Below are positions 1 through 4,219 of a stretch of 10,109 nt of DNA, piece by piece. Numbering within the stretch: position 1 is the stretch's first letter; each line of letters begins with the position of its first letter. The notes under the pieces are model-generated. The model had not been told where the DNA came from. It searched no databases and saw only the letters and a list, made by a program, of their open reading frames with translations. A program made the translations under genes and the position numbers. This DNA comes from Endomicrobiia bacterium (GTDB lineage Bacteria > Elusimicrobiota > Endomicrobiia > Endomicrobiales > Endomicrobiaceae), in the NCBI GenBank assembly GCA_025998295.1, contig BNVT01000040.1, positions 1-10,109 of the forward strand. The letters run 5' to 3'.

Positions 1-35
1 TTTTACTTCATGAACTTAACATCAAACCAAACAAG

Positions 36-68
36 TCAAATGCACTCAAACACTGTTTTTATTTTCAT
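36..68 (-). other. Possible 10-codon ORF or broken gene start downstream of rplS
   Basis: On the minus strand a GAGGAG ribosome-binding-site-like stretch precedes an ATG at 68, but the frame reads only MKIKTVFECI before a TGA at 36-38. This looks like the start of a gene that has broken, or chance. A second overlapping minus frame (ATG at 141, stop at 46-48, 31 codons, rich in charged residues) has no ribosome-binding site and matches no family I know. I see no convincing gene in bases 1-206; the next real gene on this strand must begin to the left of the window. Confidence 0.15.
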
Positions 69-88
69 AAACCTTCTCCTCAAAACGT

Positions 89-120
89 GCTTTCATCCCC
101 CAGTCAAAACGCATGAAAGC
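89..120. repeat. 8-bp perfect inverted repeat (hairpin candidate)
   Basis: GCTTTCAT at 89-96 is mirrored by ATGAAAGC at 113-120, around a 16-base spacer. On the plus strand a T-rich stretch follows (from 121), but the loop is long for an intrinsic terminator and no plus-strand gene ends here. On the minus strand it lies about 90 bases past the rplS stop, where it could protect or end the transcript. Its function is unknown. Confidence 0.35.
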
Positions 121-206
121 TCTTTTATTCTCGGGTGTCATTAATGGTGCTATAATGATGGCTTATGAATCTGTTTAGATTTAAAATCAGTCGTCTGAGA
201 ATTTTT

Positions 207-614
207 TCATGCGGTTGTCGTGGTTATAGGAGCTTGCTCTGTCGCAACCGTTTCTTTCTTTGCAAATCTTTTCGAAGAATCTTCAGAAATTCTTGCAGCC
301 TTACCCGAGAGATTTCTTAGATAGTAAAGTTTTGCTCTGCGTACTTTTCCATGCCTTACAACTTCAACTTTTTCTATACGAGGGGAATGAATAGGAAAAA
401 TTCTTTCTACACCTACACCGAAAGAAATTTTCCTTACCGTGAAGGTTTCTGAAAGCCCACTACCTTTCATACGTATAACAATACCTTCAAAAACCTGTAT
501 TCTCTCATTTTCGCCTTCAACTACTTTAAAATATACCTTTATCTGATCGCCAGATCTAAAATATACACCCAGATCTCTTTTCTGTACTGATTGCACTTGT
601 TCTAGTAATGACAT
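207..614 (-). CDS. rplS: 50S ribosomal protein L19
   Basis: L19 is a large-subunit protein that sits at the interface with the 30S subunit. The 135-residue product has the family pattern throughout: [13 protein letters not shown] and [13 protein letters not shown] in the middle, [21 protein letters not shown], and the basic signature [19 protein letters not shown] near residues 90-110. The last 15 or so residues form a low-complexity Thr/Ala-rich tail, which makes it slightly longer than the usual 115-120. The start at 614 (MSLLEQVQ) is chosen because it matches the family and has AAAGGAG at 622-628, seven bases upstream. The open frame continues upstream to 734, but that extension is Trp/Cys-rich and lies in repeat sequence. 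It is the last gene of the rpsP operon, yet it is separated from trmD by 230 bases instead of being adjacent. Confidence 0.96.
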   Translation of the reverse strand: MSLLEQVQSVQKRDLGVYFRSGDQIKVYFKVVEGENERIQVFEGIVIRMKGSGLSETFTVRKISFGVGVERIFPIHSPRIEKVEVVRHGKVRRAKLYYLRNLSGKAARISEDSSKRFAKKETVATEQAPITTTTA

Positions 615-844
615 TCTGCTGCTCCTTTGTAAATAGCAAAACCACAACCACGGCCAACTAACTTCCTTTAATGATACACTGCACCACACAAAGTCGCACA
701 TAACCTGCAAGCTACTCAAACAAGCATACCACAACCGCGCCTATTTTTTAGCGAGCACAAAGAGCCTATCACGACACAGAAGTTAGTTGGCTGTAAATTA
801 ACAACAAAACATATTTCACAGTACTGCCAGCCAATTTTATTTTT
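615..844. other. trmD-rplS intergenic spacer with repeat sequence
   Basis: A 230-base spacer interrupts the ribosomal operon, where trmD and rplS usually sit close together. It is visibly richer in G and C than the genes around it. It contains the inverted repeat annotated separately, a direct repeat ACCACAACC (641-649 and 728-736), and a block GCGAGCACAA (751-760) that recurs at 4160-4169. No gene and no clear promoter were found. If the operon is one transcript, this RNA would be a long structured spacer. Confidence 0.6.
653..791. repeat. 139-bp segment bounded by a 13-bp perfect inverted repeat
   Basis: GCCAACTAACTTC at 653-665 is the exact reverse complement of GAAGTTAGTTGGC at 779-791. 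The shape is that of a small non-autonomous (MITE-like) element or a large stem-loop. No clear target-site duplication is seen next to the ends. The core TAGTTGGCT of the right end recurs at 2435-2445 and 4188-4196 in other intergenic gaps, so the ends may belong to a dispersed repeat family. The segment has no credible ORF of its own. Confidence 0.55.
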
Positions 845-1564
845 TTACTCTTCAATTTCTACCCTGTCTTTTAACAAGTCTGGGCGACGCTCTTTTGTCC
901 TTTTATGCGACTCTCTTGCGCGCCACTCATAGATCTTTTTATGATCTCCCGATAGAAGAACACACGGAACCTTATAACCCTTAAACACTGCAGGTCTTGT
1001 ATAATGAGGATAATCCAACAATCCGTTATAAAACGAATCGTTTTTTACAGAATCTTCTTCTTTGACAACCCCCGGAAGCATTCTTGCAACACTATCAACC
1101 AAAACCATTGCAGGAATTTCTCCACCAGTAAGCACATAATCGCCAATTGATATCTCTTCATCAACATAACTCATAATGCGTTCATCGATACCTTCATAAT
1201 GACCGCATACAAGGACCAAATGTCGAAATTTTGAAAGATTTTTTACAATCTTATCATTTAGCACTTTGCCTTGAGGCGACATATAGACAACATAAGGTTT
1301 TGCATAAGAGTTTTTATAAGAGTTATTCTTTTTTTTTACCCCTGTGCTTTTTATGGCATCATACAGTGGTTCAGGTTTTATAACCATGCCGCCACCGCCA
1401 CCAAAAGGCTTATTATCAACTTTTTTATACTTATCCTTGGAGAAAGATCTTACATCCGTAATATTAATCTTAAGAATTTCTTTCTTTGTGGCTCTGCCTA
1501 TCAAGCTTTCCGTAAAAGGTCCTTTAAACATTTTTGGAAATATTGTAAGAATATCAATCTTCAT
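845..1564 (-). CDS. trmD: tRNA (guanine-N1-)-methyltransferase TrmD
   Basis: TrmD uses S-adenosylmethionine to methylate G37 next to the anticodon, which prevents +1 frameshifting. The 239-residue product has the SPOUT trefoil-knot hallmarks: MKIDILTIFPKMF at the N-terminus, NKPFGGGGGMV at residues 51-61, CGHYEGIDERI at 120-130, SIGDYVLTGGE at 139-149 (with the conserved Asp142), LDYPHYTRP, and the C-terminal VLLSGDHKKIYEWR and RRPDLL. The start at 1564 is chosen because it matches the family; it overlaps the end of the rimM-like gene by 11 bases and has no clear ribosome-binding site, so it is probably translated by coupling. Residues 77-89 form a Lys/Asn/Ser/Tyr-rich insertion that includes a tandem 12-base duplication (1304-1327) in an otherwise well-kept protein. 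Confidence 0.97.
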   Translation of the reverse strand: MKIDILTIFPKMFKGPFTESLIGRATKKEILKINITDVRSFSKDKYKKVDNKPFGGGGGMVIKPEPLYDAIKSTGVKKKNNSYKNSYAKPYVVYMSPQGKVLNDKIVKNLSKFRHLVLVCGHYEGIDERIMSYVDEEISIGDYVLTGGEIPAMVLVDSVARMLPGVVKEEDSVKNDSFYNGLLDYPHYTRPAVFKGYKVPCVLLSGDHKKIYEWRARESHKRTKERRPDLLKDRVEIEE

Positions 1565-1865
1565 AGACAAAATAACCATCATACTCAAGGATATCATCTG
1601 CCGATTTCACTTGGCCATAAATGTCTTTATATTCTTTTGGCAAAACAACAAAAATTTTCTTCCTTGCAATATTCACTTCTCTTATTACACTTTTTAATGC
1701 AGGAATTAAGACTTCTTCGTTGTAATACTTTACAACCCAAACGTCGTTACTGCCTGTTAATATAACATCCGAAAGAATTCCCACACAATTTCCGTGCTGG
1801 TTAAAGACCTCAAACCCTAATACATCGGAAACTTTCCATCTTGAATCATTCTTTTTTAAATTCAT
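1554..1865 (-). CDS. rimM: RimM-like PRC-barrel protein lacking the N-terminal RimM domain
   Basis: RimM is a 30S assembly factor that binds S19 and helps mature the 3' domain of 16S rRNA; it normally has about 165-175 residues, an N-terminal beta-barrel plus a C-terminal PRC barrel. Only 103 residues are encoded here. They match the PRC half: VLGFEVFNQHGNCVGILSDV, then GSNDVWVVKYYNEEVLIPAL, then REVNIARKKIFVVLP. The typical N-terminal GKIVGTHGLKGEV-type motif is absent, and there is no room for it: only six bases separate the ATG at 1865 from the stop of the KH gene at 1872-1874. The position between the KH gene and trmD is the normal rimM place. The C-terminal 20 residues are acidic and Tyr-rich. 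There is only a weak ribosome-binding site, so translational coupling is likely. It is either a minimal RimM or a decaying one. Confidence 0.8.
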   Translation of the reverse strand: MNLKKNDSRWKVSDVLGFEVFNQHGNCVGILSDVILTGSNDVWVVKYYNEEVLIPALKSVIREVNIARKKIFVVLPKEYKDIYGQVKSADDILEYDGYFVYED

Positions 1866-1871
1866 CTCGCA

Positions 1872-2102
1872 TTACTCTACTACTTCGACAGTTGTTCTCT
1901 TATTAAGTTTTGCAGAAGCTGAGTTTACAATAACTCTTATTGCCTTAATAATTCTACCTTCTTTGCCGATAATTTTACCCCTGTCAGCATCAACAACCTT
2001 TATTTCCAAAACAGTTGTCCTCTCCCCTGCAACTTCTCTGACTTCCACCTGCTCTGGATTGTCAACCAAAGCTTTTGTCATTAAAAGCACCAAGTTTCTC
2101 AT
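1872..2102 (-). CDS. khpA: KH-domain RNA-binding protein (KhpA family)
   Basis: This is a small single-domain KH protein of 76 residues, the usual size for the KhpA/YlqC family, which binds RNA (often with KhpB) and affects cell division and translation in several bacteria. The N-terminus LMTKALVDNPEQVEVREVAG is typical, followed by TTVLEIKV and the RNA-binding loop GKIIGKEGRIIKAIR, whose GxxG motif is Gly46-Lys-Glu-Gly49. The C-terminus ends in KRTTVEVVE, also typical. The start at 2102 is supported by GGAGGTAAGACTCAT directly upstream. It lies 55 bases after rpsP and six bases before the rimM-like gene, the standard rpsP-KH-rimM-trmD order. Confidence 0.94.
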   Translation of the reverse strand: MRNLVLLMTKALVDNPEQVEVREVAGERTTVLEIKVVDADRGKIIGKEGRIIKAIRVIVNSASAKLNKRTTVEVVE

Positions 2103-2157
2103 ATGAGTCTTACCTCCGGGAATTTACTAATATGCACAACTGGAGACCAAAACAGAA

Positions 2158-2409
2158 TCATTTGCTTTCTACTGTTTGATTCTTCTTTATTAATGCAGCC
2201 ACCGTTTCTGAAGCTTTTGCACCGGCGCTCAACCAATAATTTATCCTGTCCATATCAACGTTGAACTTATTGTCTACTGCTACAGGATCATACTGACCCA
2301 AAATTTCAATAGGTTTCCCATCTCTTTTTACTCTCTGATCTACTGCAACAACCCTATAACAAGGCCTTTTTGGTTTACCTCTTCTCTGCAAACGTAATCG
2401 AACTGTCAT
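2158..2409 (-). CDS. rpsP: 30S ribosomal protein S16
   Basis: S16 binds 16S rRNA early in 30S assembly. The 83-residue product starts MTVRLRLQRRGKPKRPCYRV, followed by VAVDQRVKRDGKPIEILGQYDP, both strong S16 signatures, and then VDMDRINYWLSAGAKASETVAALIKK. Length is normal. A purine-rich GGGGAGGGG stretch just upstream of the ATG serves as ribosome-binding site. It is the first recognisable gene of the minus-strand operon, transcribed from the promoter at 2665-2694 through a leader of about 250 bases. Confidence 0.97.
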   Translation of the reverse strand: MTVRLRLQRRGKPKRPCYRVVAVDQRVKRDGKPIEILGQYDPVAVDNKFNVDMDRINYWLSAGAKASETVAALIKKNQTVESK

Positions 2410-2434
2410 TGTCTACCCCTCCCCATAGTACTTG

Positions 2435-2445
2435 TAGTTGGCTAA
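2435..2445 (+). repeat. Copy of the GTAGTTGGCTA repeat core
   Basis: The 11-base string GTAGTTGGCTA occurs here and again at 4187-4197, and a near copy (TTAGTTGGCTG) lies at the right end of the 653-791 segment. All are in intergenic gaps close to gene starts (rpsP, mprF) or the trmD-rplS gap. The flanks are only weakly alike, so these may be ends of diverged elements. Confidence 0.4.
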
Positions 2446-2511
2446 CCTTTTACATCGGTAAGCTTTGCGTTAACTCAAAAAAACAGATGCAACACGAAGC
2501 ACACCGCTTCT

Positions 2512-2546
2512 AGCTAGCCCTTCTGATTACGCGCCTTTTTAGTAAA
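2512..2546 (-). repeat. Diverged copy of a 35-37-base segment also found at 4040-4076
   Basis: Read on the minus strand from 2546 to 2512, the sequence follows TTTA-C/T-TAAAA(A)GG, CGTA, AAGGG and CTAGCT in the same order and nearly the same spacing as the plus strand from 4040 to 4076. By eye about 26 of 37 aligned positions agree. This links the rpsP leader to the gap upstream of mprF. It overlaps the 3' part of the possible leader ORF. Confidence 0.4.
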
Positions 2547-2564
2547 TTTAAGCAGCACAAGCAT
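2514..2564 (-). CDS. Possible 16-residue leader peptide upstream of rpsP
   Basis: A minus-strand ATG at 2564 is preceded by a very good ribosome-binding site, AAAGGAGGAAATTA, and reads MLVLLKFTKKARNQKG before TAG at 2514-2516. It lies in the rpsP operon leader, downstream of the promoter, so it should be transcribed. Leu/Val at the start and Lys/Arg after that loosely recall the start of S16 (MTVRLRLQRRGKPKRP), but over 16 residues this may be chance. It may be a regulatory leader peptide, the stub of a gene cut by the repeat at 2512-2546, or spurious. The strong ribosome-binding site is the main support. Confidence 0.3.
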   Translation of the reverse strand: MLVLLKFTKKARNQKG

Positions 2565-2664
2565 TAATTTCCTCCTTTAGTTTGCATAAATTTAGCCCGC
2601 TGCAGCACATACAGCCCATCGGACGGCTTAAACTCCAAAATGTGGAACCAAAACCTCCTTTAAA

Positions 2665-2694
2665 ATTATACATAAGTATAACCCGTTTTGTCAA
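2665..2694 (-). promoter_or_regulatory. Sigma70-type promoter of the rpsP operon
   Basis: On the minus strand TTGACA (2689-2694) and TATAAT (2665-2670) both match the consensus perfectly, with an 18-base spacer (2671-2688). It points towards rpsP. The predicted start of transcription is near 2658, giving a leader of about 250 bases. A perfect -35 and -10 suits a highly expressed ribosomal operon. Confidence 0.75.
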
Positions 2695-2752
2695 TTCCCT
2701 GTAGAATCTCATAACATATTGGACTTTTGTCAAACAAAAACAAATGGATTAA

Positions 2753-2981
2753 AACAACGACGATGGATTGCTTCGGTCATTTAAGGAAGCGCTGATTAAA
2801 CTTTGAAAAGGACTTTGAAAGACATAGTCTTGAAAAGAGGGTTAAGAGGTGGCACTGGTATCTTTTTGTAGACAAATTCATAAAAGCCCTTTTAAATTGG
2901 TATAACACTAAACGGCGCCACAGAAGTTTGAATTACAAAACGCCACTCTGTTATTCTTTGACTATCCTTAATGACAATTAG
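2753..2981 (+). pseudogene. Remnant of a DDE (rve-type) transposase, C-terminal end
   Basis: The frame from 2796 to the TAG at 2979-2981 has no start codon and ends in VDKFIKALLNWYNTKRRHR followed by SLNYKTPLCY. The pattern WYNxxRxHxSLxYxTP is the C-terminal signature of integrase-core transposases (IS3/IS481-like groups). Just upstream, in another frame, 2753-2803 reads NNDDGLLRSFKEALIKL, which could correspond to the central (T)DNG...F part of the same domain after a frameshift; this is weaker. The DDE active site, N-terminal DNA-binding part and terminal repeats are not visible. It is a dead fragment between the divergent rpsP operon and the ABC gene. Confidence 0.75.
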
Positions 2982-3071
2982 TCTAAAATATGTTATTAGA
3001 TTTTGCAACTACTTTCTTTTTTCTGTCATATATTATAGAATTCGTGCGTTGATACATATGGGGGAAAGAAT

Positions 3072-3854
3072 ATGTCTAACTTCATTGAATTGAAAAAAGT
3101 TTCTGTGTTGCGTGGCGATAGAAAAATTTTAGACAATGTTAATCTTGGTATAAATTCAGATGAAAATGTTGCGATAATAGGTCCAAACGGTTCAGGAAAA
3201 TCCACATTGATCAAACTTATAACAGGTAAGATTTATCCGTCTTATACGGAAGATGACACTGTTTGCAGGTTGTTTGGTCATACGCAGTGGAATATACACG
3301 ATTTGCGCAGTATGCTTGGAATAGTAACAAATGAATTGGAATATGAGTTTCATAATGAAATAACAGGCATTGAAGCAGTTTTGTCCGGATTTTTTGCAAG
3401 TATAGGAATATGGAATAATCATGTAGTTACAAAAGATATGATTAAAAAAGCAGATGAAATGATTGAATTATTGGATGTATCATTTTTAAAAGATAAAAAA
3501 CTTGAAACTATGTCTTCGGGAGAAGCAAGAAGATTTTTGATCGCTAGAGCGCTTGTAAGTAATCCTAAAGTTTTAGTTTTAGATGAACCGTCGAACAGTT
3601 TAGATATTGCGTCATCTGTAAAATTTCATAATACAATGAGAAAAATTGTAGCTTCAGGAACAAAAATAGTTCTTGTAACGCATAGAATATCTGATATTAT
3701 CCCGGAGATGAACAGGTTTGTTTTTTTGAAAAAAGGTAAGATTTTTGCTGACGGAAAGCACACCGAAGTTTTTAACAGCAATACGTTTTCCTCTTTATTT
3801 GACATGGAAGTAAATATTGGCGAAAACAACGGTTTATACAGTATTACATCTTGA
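3072..3854 (+). CDS. ABC ATPase of the ModF/PhrA (YlmA-like) group
   Basis: This is a 260-residue single-domain ABC ATPase. Walker A is GPNGSGKST at residues 37-45, the signature is MSSGEARRFLIARAL (SSGEA at 148-152 in place of LSGGQ), Walker B is VLVLDEP at 167-173, the D-loop is SNSLD, and the switch histidine is His204 (VLVTHR). The stretch LGIVTNELE near 82-90 and VLSGFFASIG at 103-112 are characteristic of the COG1119 group, often labelled molybdenum-transport ATPase ModF, photorepair protein PhrA or YlmA. The usual Q-loop glutamine is not evident. No membrane segments and no permease or binding protein are beside it, so a transport role is not shown here. The start is supported by GGGGGAAAG a few bases upstream. 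TTGCAA (3003-3008) and an AT-rich -10-like run (3028-3036) could form a promoter, but the spacing is too long to be sure. It is transcribed alone. Confidence 0.88.
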   Translation: MSNFIELKKVSVLRGDRKILDNVNLGINSDENVAIIGPNGSGKSTLIKLITGKIYPSYTEDDTVCRLFGHTQWNIHDLRSMLGIVTNELEYEFHNEITGIEAVLSGFFASIGIWNNHVVTKDMIKKADEMIELLDVSFLKDKKLETMSSGEARRFLIARALVSNPKVLVLDEPSNSLDIASSVKFHNTMRKIVASGTKIVLVTHRISDIIPEMNRFVFLKKGKIFADGKHTEVFNSNTFSSLFDMEVNIGENNGLYSITS

Positions 3855-3918
3855 TAGAACTTATAGGAACACTTAGGTTATGTCTTTTTTAAGGACTTCT
3901 TGCTACTTTTTCAAATAG

Positions 3919-4126
3919 ATTAATCAACTAGCTTCTGTACTTGCAAAGGCTTTACGCTACTTTAGATTTTTAGGGGGGGGGACTTGGCCATTTTGGGGAG
4001 ACAACACCCAAACATGTTGACCAAATAAAGCATGCAAGATTTATTAAAAGGTACGTAGCCCGCAAAGGGGCTAGCTCAAAAAATAACGCATCACGTCGTT
4101 TGACTTACGTGTTACTTTTTCGCTAA
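3919..4126 (+). pseudogene. Possible degraded coding fragment with a frameshift at the G9 run
   Basis: One frame (3919 to the TGA at 4018-4020) begins INQLASVLAKALRYFRFLGG up to the G run. A second frame (3974 to the TAA at 4124-4126) continues after it with HFGETTPKHVDQIKHARFIK, then RYVARKGASSKNNASRRLTY. Joined by a slip in the nine-G run, they give an amphipathic, basic, protein-like sequence of about 65 residues, but I do not recognise a family. There is no start codon or ribosome-binding site. It could be a pseudogene remnant, part of a mobile element, or chance reading through repeats. Confidence 0.25.
4040..4076 (+). repeat. Diverged copy of the segment at 2512-2546
   Basis: This is the plus-strand partner of the segment described in the rpsP leader, sharing TTTA, TAAAA, GG, CGTA, AAGGG and CTAGCT in the same order. 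In this copy the 3' half forms the hairpin TAGCCC/GGGCTA, which the other copy does not keep. Confidence 0.4.
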
Positions 4127-4129
4127 TAC
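4100..4129 (+). promoter_or_regulatory. Candidate promoter of the mprF-tilS-hpt-ftsH operon
   Basis: TTGACT (4100-4105, five of six to consensus) is followed after 18 bases by TAATAC (4124-4129, a poor -10). It lies about 90 bases upstream of the mprF ATG. It is the best match I found in this gap, but the -10 is weak and the true promoter may be elsewhere. Confidence 0.25.
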
Positions 4130-4159
4130 CTAAAGACACGTTTTGTATCTATTCTTCAA

Positions 4160-4196
4160 GCGAGCACAAGTACCACAATGCAAAGGGTAGTTGGCT
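4160..4196 (+). repeat. Intergenic repeat block GCGAGCACAA...TAGTTGGCT
   Basis: GCGAGCACAA (4160-4169) followed 18 bases later by TAGTTGGCT (4188-4196) repeats the arrangement at 751-760 and 784-792, where the gap is 23 bases. The block ends just before the mprF ribosome-binding site (AGAAGG at 4204-4209). Unequal gaps, not differing by a multiple of three, argue against a shared reading frame. Confidence 0.5.
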
Positions 4197-4219
4197 ATGC
4201 ATTAGAAGGTTAATATATA

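Larger units (their letters stand above)
2410..2663 (-). promoter_or_regulatory. Long 5' leader of the rpsP operon
   Basis: About 250 bases lie between the predicted transcription start and the rpsP ATG. On the minus strand the leader has two strong ribosome-binding-like motifs: AAAGGAGG just after the -10 box, not followed by a useful ATG, and AAAGGAGG before the ATG at 2564. A hairpin is formed by GAAGC (2496-2500) and GCTTC (2506-2510), followed by a T7 run on the minus strand about 12 bases later. The rpsP-proximal part holds GTAGTTGGCTA (plus strand, 2435-2445), a repeat core. Such a leader could control the ribosomal operon, but it could equally be an ancestral leader enlarged by repeat insertion. 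Confidence 0.4.
3855..4219. other. 365-bp intergenic region with repeats, hairpins and a G9 run
   Basis: No intact gene is visible. The region holds a run of nine G (3973-3981) and an inverted repeat TTTGGG/CCCAAA (3992-3997 and 4007-4012). A hairpin TAGCCC/GGGCTA lies at 4056-4061 and 4068-4073. It also holds the 4040-4076 segment similar to the rpsP leader, and the GCGAGCACAA...TAGTTGGCT block (4160-4196) shared with the trmD-rplS gap. Two overlapping open stretches suggest decayed coding sequence. No convincing terminator follows the ABC gene. Confidence 0.55.

Noticed and set aside
201..230. Possible intrinsic terminator directly after rplS
   Set aside because: The only stem (TCAG/CTGA) is four base pairs with a short T run, too weak to call.
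615..734. 40-residue N-terminal extension of L19
   Set aside because: L19 proteins begin at MSLLEQ-like sequence, which here has its own AAAGGAG site; the extension is Trp/Cys-rich and lies inside the repeat segment.
784..792. TAGTTGGCT resembling a tRNA D-arm
   Set aside because: No acceptor stem, anticodon arm or T-arm (GGTTCGA) could be found at tRNA spacing around any of the copies.
1565..1597. 11-residue N-terminal extension of TrmD
   Set aside because: The family starts at MKIDILTIFP; the extra residues lie wholly inside the end of the rimM-like gene in another frame.
1271..1765. Long plus-strand ORFs opposite trmD and rimM
   Set aside because: They are antisense shadows of strongly conserved genes, with no ribosome-binding site and no family resemblance.
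2548..2733. Minus-strand 61-codon ORF upstream of rpsP
   Set aside because: It runs straight through the perfect -35/-10 promoter and the leader, is Cys-rich without family resemblance, and has no ribosome-binding site at its first ATG.
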